A stretch of DNA of 64,000 bases from Diphasiastrum complanatum (GCA_029204225.1 CM055110.1:42387862-42451861); one strand, 5' to 3'; shown: positions 34,913 through 46,712, counted from the stretch's first letter. The notes: generated from the letters alone by a model not told the origin. Made by a program: numbers and translations.

Positions 34913-35268
34913 GTTCCACTCTTCATAAGAGACTGATACTCAAGATCCATTGGTTGGATCCACTCCTCTTCTTTCCTTGCTTGATCTACACTTGCAGTCT
35001 CATCCAAAGAGGTTAGGAAAGCAACATAATTTCTAGAAACTACTTGCTTATCCTTTTGATCATATGTGAGCCTTGAAGGTACTTGTCTTTCTCTTGATGT
35101 TCTCCTTGGCTTTTGACTTGATGAAGGTCCATCATCACCACCATCCAAAGTAGGATCCTTCTCATCAACATCAAGAATGTTAGAACCATCTACTTTACCA
35201 TTAATCATGCTTGAAGACACCTTTGGAATGTTTTCCTCATAAAAAATGACATCTCTACCAACAATCAC
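34913..35268 (-). pseudogene. Copia integrase-RT linker (Copia-C)
   Basis: Reads 'IVGRDVIFYEENIPKVSS', 'SSQKPRRTSRERQVPSRLTY' and 'RKEEEWIQPMDLEYQSLMKS'. It is colinear with the same stretch in Copia-A (15735-15900 plus 13980-14012), which shows these elements belong to one lineage. In a normal copia RT would begin right after 'LMKNGTW'. Confidence 0.85.
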
Positions 35269-35272
35269 TTTG

Positions 35273-36124
35273 TTAGTAGAAGGAATGTAAACCTTGTAGG
35301 CTTTTACTCACCTCACTATATCCAACAAGAATACCTCTTCTTGAAGATGGATCCTCCTTGGTCCTATCATCAAGAGTAATGTTGACATAGCATGTGCATC
35401 CAAAGGTTCTTAGAAAGTTGACACTCGGCCTCCTCTTGAATAGCATCTCAAAAGGTGTCCTTCCATCCAAAATAGCACTCGGCCACCTATTGCACAAGAA
35501 ATTGGCACACAACAAAGCTTGATCCCAAAATGGTTTGTCAAGATTAGCACTTAACCTCATAGCTTTAGCACTTTCACATAAAGTTCTAATCTTCCTTTCA
35601 GCCACTCCATTTTGTTGTGGGGTCCTTGATGTTGTATACTCCCTCTTGATCCCATGCTCATCACAAAAGGCCTTGAACTTGTTAGATATGTACTCACCAC
35701 CATTGTCACCTCTCAAGCACTTGATCTTTGTGGAAAATTGGTTCTCCCTTGCATTCTTGAACTTGACAAAGACATCATATACTTCATCCTTGCTCTTTAG
35801 TAGATAGATCCAACAAAATCTACTAAAATCATCAATGAATGTTACATACATCTTAGCTCCACTATTGCTAATTGTAGTAAATCCATGAATATCCGAATGT
35901 ACAAGTTGAAAAGGCTTTGTAGATCTAGAAATAGATCTAGTATAAGGTAGTCTATGTGACTTAGACAAAGCACAAGACTCACAAACATGCTTGTCATTAC
36001 TCAAGGAACTTGGAAGACCAATCACAACCTTCTTCCTTGCCATACCTCCAATGACTTGAAGTTGAGGTGTCCCATCCTTTTGTGCCAAACCTCTCGAATA
36101 GAAATTTGCTCCCTTGCAACACAT
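35273..36124 (-). CDS. Copia integrase (Copia-C)
   Basis: The 283-codon frame covers the end of GAG-pre-integrase ('CESCALSKSHRLPYTRS', the CxxC of the zinc-binding part) and the catalytic core. The core has all three acidic residues: Asp in 'LVHSDIHG', Asp in 'LRGDNGGEY' and Glu in 'NGVAERKIRTL'. 'LDGRTPFEMLFKRRPSVNFL' and 'GCTCYVNITLDDRTKEDPSS' follow. The first ~30 codons of the open frame are read out of register; true coding enters it near 'MARKKVVIGLP' by frameshift. The integrase would insert element cDNA into host DNA and looks structurally complete. Confidence 0.9.
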   Translation of the reverse strand: MCCKGANFYSRGLAQKDGTPQLQVIGGMARKKVVIGLPSSLSNDKHVCESCALSKSHRLPYTRSISRSTKPFQLVHSDIHGFTTISNSGAKMYVTFIDDFSRFCWIYLLKSKDEVYDVFVKFKNARENQFSTKIKCLRGDNGGEYISNKFKAFCDEHGIKREYTTSRTPQQNGVAERKIRTLCESAKAMRLSANLDKPFWDQALLCANFLCNRWPSAILDGRTPFEMLFKRRPSVNFLRTFGCTCYVNITLDDRTKEDPSSRRGILVGYSEVSKSLQGLHSFY

Positions 36125-37395
36125 CCAACTTGGTTAGCAATAACACAAGCATCAAGTTTGAACAACTTCCTTTGTTTTTTACCTTTTCTAATCAAGACAT
36201 CCTTCCTTTTGATCAAACAAGCATCTCCATCAAACTCCACCTTGAGGCCCTTACTTAGCATTTGACTCACACTAAGCAAATTCTTGGTAATAGATGGAAT
36301 AAACAAGACATCCTCCAAATGAACATTCCTATTTGTAGAGATAGGAATAGGAATTGTGCCAATCCCTTTGATTGCACACTCACCATCATTGGCCGTGTAG
36401 ATCACCCTCTTGTCATCTCCATATGCCAACAAAGAAGTGAAGTACTCTTTGTGAAAGGTCATGTGTGAACTTGCTCCACTATCAATCCACCAAGGATCTA
36501 GATCTCCATCATTAGCAAGCATACATGAAGACATCACAAAAGCATCATCATTTGCATCTTGCACATCCAAACCATCCTCATCAAGAGTAAGATTACCTTG
36601 CTTGTCTCCTTGATCTCTCTTCTTCTTGTAGCACTCACTTGCAAAGTGTCCTTTGATGCCACAATAGAAGCACTTGAGCTTTGATCTATCCTTCTTTTTG
36701 CCACTTGAAGAAGCATCCACTTGATCTTGCCCTTTAGACCACTTGCTTTTGGTTTTGCCCTTGAATTTTCCCTTTGTGAACATAGCATCCTCTTGAAGTG
36801 TCGATGTAGATCCACCTCTTGCTTGAAGCCTATATTCCTCATTGATCAAGATCTCTTGAAGATCCATCAAACTTGGCAAAGTCTTTTGAATAGCAATACT
36901 TTGAACAATGTTAGCATGAGCATCCAACAAGCCATTAAGAATCACTTGAATAAGTTCTCCTTCCTTACTGCTTTCATCTATGCAAGCTAACTCATCATTC
37001 AATGCTTTCATTCTCAAAACAAAAGTACTTGGACAATATTCATTCTTTTGCAAACAAGAAAAGATTTGCCTTCTTAGAGTCAACACTCTAGAAGTAGACT
37101 TGGATTCATAAAGGTTCTTCAATGAATTCCAAGCTTCCAAAGATGATGTGCACTTACCAACTTCCTTGAGAAGTTCATTGGTAACATTCATCTTTATCAT
37201 GTGTAGAGCCTTCTTGGCCCTCTTGTCATACCTCAATTGATCTTGTTGTGTTGCTGGTCTCTCCTCCAAACCTACAACAATATCCAAAACATCATTCATC
37301 TCAAGAAGTGACTCCATCCTCACTTTTCATAATGAATAGTTACTTGAGGTAAGCCTATCATTGGCTTCCAACATGACTCCAATTGAGGTTGCCAT
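36022..37395 (-). CDS. Copia gag-protease (Copia-C)
   Basis: The frame starts at an ATG at 37395, 'MATSIGVMLEANDRLTSSNY', and continues to 36022. One in-frame TGA stands at a conserved Trp (37324-37326). Gag (UBN2 type) shows 'DKRAKKALHMIKMNVTNELL' and 'STSRVLTLRRQIFSCLQ', and has the zinc knuckle 'CFYCGIKGHFASEC' (intact C-x2-C-x4-H-x4-C). The protease active site is 'WWIDSGASSHMT', and GAG-pre-integrase begins at 'VWHKRMGHLNFKSLEV'. Apart from the single stop the frame is intact. It would form the particle and process the polyprotein. Confidence 0.9.
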
Positions 37396-37983
37396 GTAGC
37401 AATGACCTGATATTCTCTTTCAACCTGCTTCAATGCACAAAGCACTCCTTTGAACAACAACAAATGCTTTCAAAAGAAATCACCAAGATTTGAAACTATC
37501 TCACAAATTCTCTTCTAGCACTTATCCAAGCAAATCAACACATAGAATCATGGAATCTTGACCAACCTATGATCTATCCTCAATCTAATGACTTTTTCCA
37601 CTTCCTAAGATTGAAACACACTCAAATGAAGTCCAGCAACCTCACTATCTAGAGATCCAATCAAAATTAGGGTTTTGACAAAATCACAAAAAATTGACTA
37701 TTCCAAATCTACATGCAAATGCTGAAAATTTGATATGCAATCTATAAGCCACCACTTAGGCTGAACCAATGATCCAAAAATCGGCCAAATCAAGCATGTG
37801 AATTCAAAAAACAAAATTGAACAAGTATATTGACCTATTGAGTGTTTTGATCTACAAAAGATCCAATCTACAAAAGCAAAAAATCCGATTTTGGTGTAGA
37901 ATCCTCTCTAGCATGCTCTAGACTTGATATCTTCACCAAATCATTGATAGATCTGATTTCCTCCTTCATAATCTGAAACACAA
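37396..37983 (-). other. Copia-C leader
   Basis: About 590 bp of non-coding sequence between the primer site and gag. Part of it, including 'tgatatgcaatctataagcc' and 'accacttaggct', recurs in the LTR fragment at 52541-52834. Confidence 0.8.
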
Positions 37984-37995
37984 GCTCTGATACCA
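37984..37995 (-). other. Copia-C primer-binding site (Met-tRNA)
   Basis: 'gctctgatacca', reverse complement of TGGTATCAGAGC, touching the LTR start at 37996. Confidence 0.95.
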
Positions 37996-38624
37996 TGTGA
38001 AAGATTTCAGATCCTTAAGATCCAATCTACTTGAATGATCTTTGGTTAGAAAGAGAGATACACTACCAATTTCACCAATGTAGAAAAATCAGCATCTACA
38101 CATGATTTGAGATGCAAACACTAATAGAACTTGATCAAACTTGAATGAAATAATTATGTACTGTTGCTGTCCGTAAAAAACCAACAATCTACTGTATTTC
38201 ACACGTGTGGATCCAAAAATAACAAATATAGATCATTCTACACATAGAATTGCAAGCAATCACCAAGATAGTGCACCAATGGATAGTGGAATCCAAGAGA
38301 ACCATGTATAAGCATGAAATGAGATAGAGAAGAGAGAAGATGACTATGTCCACGAGTTACATCCTTTTATAGCAGGTCCAAACCCTATTTGGCCACTTGG
38401 CTTTCCCACCAAAATGCTAACCCTACCAATTTTGGGTCTAGATTCAATGTACCCAACTTATTCAAATTGAATCTACTCAAACTCACATTCTATGTTTCCC
38501 ACACTTATTCAAATGAAATTTAGGCTAATGAACTTTGAAAAGTCAACTTCTAAGTCTAAAACAAGTCAATATGCTAAATATGGAAATATTGGAAAATGTG
38601 ATGAAACTAGTTGAATCTTTCACA
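37996..38624 (-). repeat. Copia-C 5' LTR (629 bp)
   Basis: Starts 'tgtgaaagatttcagatcc' and ends 'gaatctttcaca', followed by the target-site copy cttta. The minus-strand TATA box is at about 38363-38371. CACACGTGTG is at 38200-38209. It is very similar to 32860-33509. Confidence 0.93.
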
Positions 38625-39226
38625 CTTTACAATGACTTGCTCCCTCACAAAATTTTGACATACCACTTCAATATGGAGTGAAGAATCACATAGAATATAA
38701 ATGTAATGATTCCTCCATTCTATCAACTTTGAACTCTCTAGAAAAATATAACAAACAAACAATAAATGTGAGTGATCAACATTTGCTTGCGTGTCTCCTC
38801 CCTCTTTGTCCTTTGCTGCCATGTATCCACCATGAAACTCCATGAATGAGCCTCTATTTCCATCTTGTCTCAAGATACCATCATACCTTGATGACTTGAT
38901 CATGAATGAGTGACATAATGAACCTCATATAGCTTCATTTCCATCAACAAAACCAGCCAAGAATGCTAGTACAACTCCAACATCAAAATGATGCTCACCA
39001 ATATAGCTAGTTTTACCATATCTTGAAAATTTGCACACATCCACATGAAATCGCTCAAACATGAGATAGAACAAGTAAAGTAAACTTGAACAACACTTCC
39101 TTGTTGTTCCTTTGACCCTACTTGAGTCTTCAATAACCTGCAAAAACATATCCATAACATATTTGCCAATTGACTCTCCTTTGATGCTCTGGACTAGCTC
39201 CAAATTGCCATCACTCCTTTCATGTT
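38625..39226 (-). pseudogene. Copia-B pol tail fused to RT-replacement segment, part 1
   Basis: From 38625 the minus strand reads 'CQNFVREQVIVK' (end of RNase H, continuing into 32859). After only ~12 codons of RNase H it passes into the same unknown segment as in Copia-C: 'VDHSHLLFVCYIFLESSKL', 'SYIGEHHFDVGVVLAFLAGF' and 'CCSSLLYLFYLMFERFHVDV'. The junction with RNase H differs from that in Copia-C, because here most of RNase H is missing. Frames are broken. Confidence 0.75.
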
Positions 39227-39594
39227 CATTAGAGGAGTTCTAAATCCAAAAAAGATCCTTTGTAAAGATTCTTTTTATATTTTTTTCTCAGTTTTTTCTT
39301 ACACATGGACCAATCAAAACACTCAAATTTGAAATCTACGTAACGTAACTTTTTGAGTCCACATACTGATTCCACACTAAAAATGGCATAGCTTCTTAGT
39401 GGTAAGTCCGAATTTAGCAAAGTTTGGTGCATTGGAAAGCACTCAACAAGGACTTTCTAATGATATGTTAGATGACATACTTTTGAGATACTATTAAAAA
39501 GTTATGGCATATCAAAAGTATTAGTGTTATAATATAAACTACATCTTGCACGAATTCTTAAAGGATCTTTTTGGAGCTCAAAACTCCTCTAATG
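39227..39594. mobile_element. CACTA-like MITE, copy 1 (368 bp)
   Basis: Terminal inverted repeats CATTAGAGGAGTT...AACTCCTCTAATG, flanked by gtt at 39224-39226 and 39595-39597. The uninterrupted relative in Copia-C (34750-34765, 'gagtagttgaagcgc') serves as an approximate empty site and supports the 3-bp duplication. There is no ORF. It is in the opposite orientation to the copy at 58937. A 3-bp duplication with CAYTA ends fits the CACTA (En/Spm) superfamily. Confidence 0.85.
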
Positions 39595-39597
39595 GTT

Positions 39598-39893
39598 GAA
39601 GCCCTTTGAGATCAACCTCTTGATCATCAACTTGAGCATCAAAGTCATTGAACAAAATTAGTTTTCCAGATCCATTACTTGATTTTACAGCATGATAACA
39701 TCCATCCACTTGCATAGCTCCATCTACACAAGAAGATCCACCAAAATATGTGAGAAATGCAAAATGAGTCACTTCCACTTGCCTACCTTTCTCGTCATAT
39801 GTGAGCCTTAAAGGTACTTGTCTTTTCCTTGATGTTCTCTTTGGCTTTTGACTTGATGAAGTTCCATCATCATCACCATCTAAAGTAGGATCA
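39598..39893 (-). pseudogene. Copia-B RT-replacement segment, part 2, and linker
   Basis: Minus strand: 'SSQKPKRTSRKRQVPLRLTY' is the copia linker. After 'THFAFLT' it goes straight into 'YFGGSSCVDGAMQVDGCYHA' and 'VKSSNGSGKLILFNDFDAQV', the start of the segment found in Copia-C. The linker joins the segment about 35 codons earlier than in Copia-C. At 39890-39893 the linker ('DPTLDG') is fused to LARD2 coding sequence in one open frame. Confidence 0.8.
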
Positions 39894-40845
39894 TAATGAT
39901 CACAAGAAGTATGACCATTCAATATGCACTTCCTATGATTATCAAGATTACTTATGCTAGAACCATAAGTCCAAACATCACCACAACTTGGCATGATTTT
40001 TCCAATATTGAAATCAAAAGGTATTTCCATCTCAATAAGGCTAACTACTTGCTTATGGATATAAGTGTCCACTTTGGATGCTTTACTTATTTTCATACAA
40101 AGTTTACAAGTTGCCTTTAAGATTGAAAACTTACAATTTTCATCTTTATGAATGAACACATCATTCATGATCTTATTGAAACCAAAAGATCCAACATTAT
40201 GAAGATATTTCCATTTCCTTGACTTCATAACTAATGTAAGGTTACAAGGAAAACATATTTTGCTATCTTTTGAGGCATCACACTCAACTAGTATTGCCTT
40301 AATCCACCTTTGAGATACAAAAATCTCTTCAAAGCAAACTGGTTCTTCATAAGTTGACATGAGAGCAGAAATGAAACTATTTTCATTCTGTGATTGCTCC
40401 TTATTCTTGATTGATTTCTCTTGGATAATAACAATAAGTTTGAACTTGTCCAAAGTTCCAAGCAAAATACTTTCCAAGGACATAAAAATGAAAGTGACAT
40501 CTATTTTTGCATCTTGAACCAAACAATGCACTTCCAAATGAGAAATTTCAAAAGATTTGACATGTGTTATGATGGACTCTTGAAGACAAATCTTGCAAGT
40601 CCTTGTGAGACTCCAAGCCTCATTCACCTTTCCACAAAGGAAACACCTTTCCTTGGACTTGTCCTTCTTGTATTTGCATTTTGAACTTGAAGCTCCATCT
40701 TTCACCTCGGGCCCTTTCTTTGGTTCTCCTTGGATGGATTGGTGTTCTTTTTGTAGCATCTTGAGAAAATATATCCTCCCTTGCCACAAAGGTTGCACTT
40801 AGGATCCTTTCTTTCCTTCAATAGGATGCCACCTATTGATGCCAT
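39894..40845 (-). pseudogene. LARD2 ORF, N-terminal half
   Basis: Starts at an ATG at 40845 with 'MASIGGILLKERKDPKCNLC' and the variant knuckle 'CNLCGKGGYIFSRC' (Tyr at the His position). A 1-bp frameshift near 40740 moves it to the frame that runs open to the Copia-B junction. The knuckle-adjacent Lys-rich stretch, 'CFLCGKVNEAW' and the first module ('VCFEEIFVSQRWIKAILVE' and 'CKLCMKISKASKVDTYIH') are present. The LARD1 stops at codons 24 and 299 are sense codons here. The second module is absent. Confidence 0.8.
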
Positions 40846-42507
40846 GTGAATAAAAACCTGTGATATGATTCTACAAATGTAATTTGTGACTTTCAAGAGA
40901 CTAGATTTGAACATATTTAATAGTCTAGAATGATCTACAAAAGATCTAGCTCACAAACCTAAGAATCAATCTTCACACTAATGACTAGTCACTTGGAAAC
41001 TTTGCTTTGATCACTAAGACAAAAGCACACAATCTTTGAGTCAAATCACAAAAGAAATCAGATCCAATCTCCTATTGGACTCATCAAATACCAATTACTC
41101 TTTTTTTTTTGAGAGTTGAATTGGATATGAAAAGATTTGACACCTAGATTTTCCTTTTCACTTGACTAGTTCTCTCAACATTTGAGATTCTTGAACAAAA
41201 GATGGGTTTTGTTTCAAACACATGAAAATGAAACTTAATCACTTCTTTTAGACTCACTCTTGACCCAAATAATCTCACTCTTGAGATTTAGAATGAATTT
41301 GATTTGATTTGAAAACAACTATACCACCAATTTTTCACATAGCTTAAAAATTAGACAACTAAAGATTCACAAAGTTCTCAACCATGCATGAATACTCAAA
41401 TATGGACTCCACCTTATTCGACACATCCAATGGGATCACAACTTGACCCTCACACTCTCAAAAAGAAAGTTGAATAGGACTAATTTGAGTTTCATACATT
41501 CTATGTCAATTTTTGCTCAACAAATTGAATTCAATCAGTCCTATTGGATGCCACCAATTACTCTACTTTTTAAGACTTGGAATGAAATTCAAAATCAAAA
41601 GTAGTGATTTTTCTCACTAAGATATTGTGATTCAAATAGCTAATACCACTTAGGAAGATTTGATCACCTAGGAGAAGACAAATTCTTTACCTATAACAAC
41701 ACATAATGAGCTTCTAGATCTTGCCCTCTACAAAGGAAGGAACTCGTAGAAAATTGGATCTCTCTCTACACATTTGCCATAGACACCTTAATGAATCTTT
41801 TCAAACCTTACAATCACTGAAACAAATTGAGTAGGGTTGAACAATGTGACTTGGATCTCAATCTCTTTTCTAGAACTCTCAATTTAAGCCAATCTATGTC
41901 AAATTCTACAAAAGATTTGCATAGATGCTCTATATGCACTAGAAACTCTCAAAGGTTTCACTTGGAGGACAGATCCAAGGATGTTTTCTAGCAAATTGAT
42001 GCGTCTAAAGTTGACCCTATACTCTTGAACAAATCTAGAGTGATGGTACAATGGATTTCAACCTCTCACCTTGCATATCACTCCTTAATCTATGATTTTT
42101 AGCAAAATCTCTCTCAACTTCAACATGCACTCAAAAAATCAGAGATAATCAATTAATGCACCTAGTTCAAGCTTCAAGTTTAATTTCTTAGTTGATCTAA
42201 TCCAAGAACTAATCAAGGGATTAGATTTTCTATAGAAAATGCTTGATTTTGCTCTAAAAATCACTCAAATTGGGTATGTGAGTCAAATTCTACAAATTCT
42301 TGAAATTTCTTAGTAAAAACCGGATATGTACGGCCTCACACGTGTGAAAAGGGTTTCTACAGTCCACAACAAGATCTGGACCAAAATTTTTGAGGATAGC
42401 TATCAAATCCAACTCGCTACACAAAATTTGACTAGTTTCCAAAAAATTGCTAATTTTGGCTTTGATTTGGATTAACCCTATCAATTTCAACAAAACCTCT
42501 TGTACTA
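40846..42507 (-). other. LARD2 untranslated leader
   Basis: Near-copy of the LARD1 leader (30072-31728) with scattered substitutions and small indels. Palindrome CACACGTGTG at 42337-42346 corresponds to that at 31558. Confidence 0.8.
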
Positions 42508-42520
42508 GGCTCTGATACCA
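42508..42520 (-). other. LARD2 primer-binding site (Met-tRNA)
   Basis: 'ggctctgatacca', identical to that of LARD1, adjoining the truncated LTR that starts at 42521. Confidence 0.95.
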
Positions 42521-42645
42521 TGTGCAAAAAGTACGAAAAGGACCAAGAGTGGATCCTAATCTGATCCTCAAGAGGGATTGGTTGTCAGATTACTTGATCT
42601 ATCAATCTACTTGAGATTAAGATCAATCTAGATCAATTCTAGACA
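42521..42645 (-). repeat. LARD2 5' LTR, truncated
   Basis: The first 125 bp of the LTR ('tgtgcaaaaagtacgaaaag' to 'caattctagaca') match LARD1 31742-31867. The match then stops and 'tttaaacggccttgag' begins. Confidence 0.9.
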
Positions 42646-45600
42646 TTTAAACGGCCTTGAGACTAGTTGTAACCTGATTTTTTGTGAAGTTTGAAAACCA
42701 TTGGAATGGAAGAAGACTGGAAACCGATTAGGAACAAGGTTTTGGATTCCCCGTGGATAACAGAAGATGGGAATATTGGCCATAAAGCCCAGATATCTTG
42801 TTGTGGGGAAGGACGAGACCTATCCTATTTCTTTTTTTTTTCTCCCTGACGCGATGGTGGAAGCGCAATTCAGCCTCATATCATGCTTCTCTCATCGATG
42901 AGGCCTGCGACTGAGAAGCTTTCTCTTTAGAAAAAGTTGTGGCTGGATGAATCCTTGGTTGAATTTCTCTCTCCGTCTCGGATGTTGTTGAAGGGAAGCC
43001 GACCCTAAGACTTCTTTATCTTGAATAAAATAGGGTCTGTGTTTTTTTGAGACCTATGGCTTTTTATGTTTTAAAACCTTTTGGTTTGGGCTTCTAGCAC
43101 ACTTGTGCAAAGTGTCTTGAACTAGTTTCATGCATGTGATTAATGGTTGGCAATTTTGGAATTGGCTAATTGTTTGCATCAGTCTTTTACATGTCTATTA
43201 ATCAAGGCTTGGAAAGAATTTTGACATTTCTTAGTTGTGAGTTGTTCAAAATCGGTTTTCTAAAACAACTCTGGAAGTTCAGGCTAATAACACCCGGCTA
43301 GAAAAATTCCAATTTCTTGGTGTCTGTTTGTGAAAGTTTAACCTGGGATAATATGCATGTCACTTTGACATTTATGGTTAAGCCGGTTTTTTGGAACTTG
43401 AGTACCATTGTTTGTGGTCAAGCAGTATTAATCGGTTTCTAGTGGGAATTTTTTCGAAGCCGATCTTGACGGAACTAAGAGAGTGGTATAGTTCTCAGGC
43501 ATATACCCGGTCTAGTAATTTGATTTCTTGGTACAATGCTACTTAAACCAATTAATTCTGGAGTATTGGTACTCCCAGTGGATAGAGTTAAATTGTGTTT
43601 TGTTTTCTCCTTTTCAATTGGTAGAACATCGATCAGTTGGTTATTAAAGTTTTGATTATTTAGGTCATTAAAATTGAACAAACTAAAGCTTTTGAGATTC
43701 TTGTTAAATAATTAATGGTGGGACATCCATTGTATTTGGAGGTATTTCTTTATTCAATAATATTATTTGGAGCGAATATAGTGGAGAAAGTACCCGAATC
43801 CAAATCTTATTTCCCATTAATTATAGATAATTTTAATGAAGTAATTCTTAAGCCAGTAAGTAAAAAGAGGGAACAGTCCAATTTTTTTGGAAAAATCGTA
43901 ATAATAGAAACTGATCAAAAGTAAAACTGATTTCAGGTCCAGTTAAAATCCTATGCTGGTTTGTATATCGATATTTCTACCCAGGTATAGGATAGAGATG
44001 AAATTGTTTCAAACTTTTTTCCTACAATAATTCATTTTTTTTTACATTTACTAATGTCATTACGTCTTCTTGATACCTTAGCTGAAAGACTTTTAGAGAA
44101 CTGAAAATTCTAAGGAGGGAAGAAGAGTGGACATCAGTGGTAGTAAGTGTGATCAGGAAACATATTTCGCAATTAGGATTTTAGCAATCCCAGTAATAAT
44201 TGCTTAATACCAAATATTAATTTCCTGGGTAGGATTGATTTAGTTGAATTCATAACTAATATCTTTGTGACCATTAAGTTATCTGCAATTTTGGATGTCA
44301 ATTGTGATGTTAGAAGTAGAATATGATAAGTGGATTACATTGGATCTGTTAGTTGATAGAAGCTTGTCCCTAGAGTTGATGCTCTTGGCTCCAGGGGGAT
44401 TTGAAGCTTATCATTAACCTGTAAGGATCAGAATGTAGTGTTGAACCATGTGAATTCTTCTGTCTAAATCACAGAATCAGGTGTGGATTTGTGGTATCCA
44501 TCTGATAGGCATACCAACCATCCAAATAAATGGATTTTCCAGTATTTGGGAACAAGAGATAATATCCTATTGTGATTATAGGACAGCTAGATGATCAGTG
44601 GATCTCTAGAATATCAGATAAGGCGGTCAAAGATTTTTTGGAAGGAAAAGCTGATGATATGGGACATCAGTAATTTTGGAAAGAAAATTCTAGGATTGTA
44701 AAGATATGATGATCAATGGTGTGTTTTAGTACCTAGTCACGATATGGGAAAAATAAAAACCGTTTGATCAAATGTGGTATATTTTGGAAAATTTTGAGGT
44801 TTAATCTAGATCCCAATGTGGTATCTCACTATTTACAAAATCAGAGGCTCTCAAATCTATTTCTCACTTTCTTATATAATCCTTTACTTCTTAATAATTT
44901 CTCAAATATAAGACATCAAAATGGTTTATATGATTCTTTCCAGTAGGAAGTTATTCTTCTGAAAAATTGTTATGTCATATAAAGTACTACTTGTGCGAAT
45001 AGACTTAGAATTCAGATAAATTCTAAGGTTAACGTGTTTCAATTTCTTAAATCTAGAATATCTCTTTTTGCATAAATGGATTTCGATAGAATGATAGTTA
45101 TGTCACTCGGGTTGAAAATATTTGAAGGAAAAGTCCTGTTGGTAATGAAGTGAATCCTTTTGGGAAATACACTTATTACTGACTTTTTCATGTGTTTGGA
45201 TATTTTCATATATCATCTTTCAATTAACTTTTATGGAAATTGATAATTTCTTTAAAAGGAAGGGTGAAGTGATGGGATAAAATTCTATTTGGGAATCTGG
45301 GGGTTGCATGGTTTTCAAATGAGAACCAACTGTGGTATAGAAATGAGATTTGGTCTGAAAGTAATTTCAGATAGATTCAGAGTAAGATACCTGATTGGAA
45401 CTTTTCAAATAAGAGGATTTCTATAGGGATTGTGTGGACAATATGGAACTAGAACATGTTTGATATTTGAAATATTATCTATAAGTAGTACAGGTAAGGG
45501 TCAAAGATTACTAATTCCATTTTGATTGGAGTAGAAGTAAGTTTGATCAGGATATAAATCGGAGATTTCTATATTGGATCAACCTAATCTTAGTTTGGTA

Positions 45601-45990
45601 CTAGGATCAGAGAGGGGTTGATTGAGGAGAAGAAATTATGTAATTAGAGGTAAGCTGGGTTGGAAAACTACTGAGAGTGAATTTTATTCATCTCAGAGAT
45701 TTTCTAGATATGTTATTTACTCATGAGGAATAGAAAATCTTTTGTAGCTGAGTTACAAGATCTCAGTGAGATATGTGAGTAACATATGTGGGTTCTGGAG
45801 GAATCTGCCAGATAAGAATGTGTTTATGTACTGGGTCATAGTGAGATTATTCACATATGCGCACGATTAATCTTGTATGAATCTATTGTGTATTTGGTTA
45901 CTAGAGTTATTTGGTGCACTTAACCTAGTTGGTGAACATGAACATAAGATCAAGTATTGTTTTGACAAATACTTGCAGAGCATTACTGTT
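42646..45990. repeat. Long AT-rich non-coding repeat
   Basis: 3.3 kb without credible coding sequence; short open stretches (43715-43924, 44764-44946) match nothing. The end at 45718-45985 is the reverse complement of 18755-19020, so it is dispersed repeat DNA. Sequence motifs such as 'ggtttt' and 'accgg' recur, but no LTRs, inverted repeats or primer sites were found. It may be a non-autonomous element or the broken interior of one. Confidence 0.5.
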
Positions 45991-46712
45991 GAATATACAT
46001 AGCTATAAAGCATGATCATCCTCATTACTAGGATCAGTGTTTTTGATATAATGAGAGAACAACATTAGCCAAAGCATTAAGTTTCTTATGCATGTCTAAA
46101 AATGGATGGAGGCTCCTCCCTACTTCTTAAAGCAGTAGTTCCAATCTAATTGATCTACTATTATATGTCTTTCTTTTGTGTATCCACGAAATCATGTAGG
46201 CCTACCATCAAGAGAGATATTGTTTCCAAATTTTGAGTAACCTAGCATTCTCCCGACACAAGAATACTTGAGCATTACCCATTTGCATCACCAGAATCGA
46301 ACTACAATGAAGTTAGTTTAGTGATAAAATAATGATTGGAATTGTATTAGAAGAATTATCATGCATACACACGACCTTGCACATTAGACACACAGTTGAG
46401 ATTGCATCCATTTCCATGACTATGAAATATTGCATCTACATTGCCTTTTAGGCATGGGACTGAGAGATGGGCATAGTCTCATTATCTATTGGGAAGAGGG
46501 TGCATATGCTAGAATAGGAGCACGGGATGGTTGTTTTGTAGATATAACAGAACCAAGTTCAACATATTGAATCTGTAAAGAACATCCAGCAACACTAGTG
46601 CACCTGCTAGCACCAAAACTTATACAACAAAATACGGATGGTTAGCATCACCCCACTAAGGGCGTTGATCCCAGAAAGGCAATCACATCAAAACCAAGCT
46701 GCGAAACTAGAG
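45991..46712. other. No gene recognised
   Basis: Non-coding stretch between the AT-rich repeat and the proposed LTR of Copia-E. No repeats or motifs stand out. Confidence 0.4.

Larger units (their letters stand above)
32860..38624 (-). mobile_element. Copia-C: complete copia-like element without RT
   Basis: 5.77 kb with two similar LTRs (32860-33509 and 37996-38624). The target-site duplication cttta lies at 32855-32859 and 38625-38629, and a Met-tRNA primer site touches the right LTR. On the minus strand the order is gag, protease, GAG-pre-integrase, integrase, linker, then ~900 bp of unrelated sequence in place of RT, then RNase H. Frameshifts separate gag-protease, integrase, the replacement segment and RNase H. 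It cannot copy itself, yet it has clean ends and a target duplication, so it or its parent was mobilised in trans. Confidence 0.93.
26850..39893 (-). mobile_element. Composite Copia-B, carrier of three nested insertions
   Basis: Copia-B on the minus strand is the oldest layer. Its 3' LTR is split into 26850-27211 and 32553-32712 by LARD1. Its pol tail (32713-32859) was split from the rest (38630 onwards) by Copia-C. A MITE sits at 39227-39594. Joining the flanks restores continuous sequence at each site. At the LARD1 site '..ctactcaaactc' plus 'gactaccaac..' matches the Copia-C LTR at about 33.33 kb. At the Copia-C site 'NFVREQVIVK' runs into 'EVELQHVSPREC'. At about 39890 it passes abruptly into LARD2 sequence, so its own 5' LTR is missing. 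Confidence 0.8.
39894..42645 (-). mobile_element. LARD2: partial second LARD copy
   Basis: Colinear with LARD1 from about 29095 to 31867. Missing are the second half of the reading frame, the left LTR and most of the right LTR. The left end is fused to Copia-B. The right LTR stops after 125 bp, at 42645, where non-coding repeat sequence begins. No target-site duplication can be found because both ends are broken. Confidence 0.88.

Noticed and set aside
42646-45990. Possible gene in the 3.3-kb stretch
   Set aside because: The longest open stretches are about 60-70 codons without motifs, and part of the region is a dispersed repeat.
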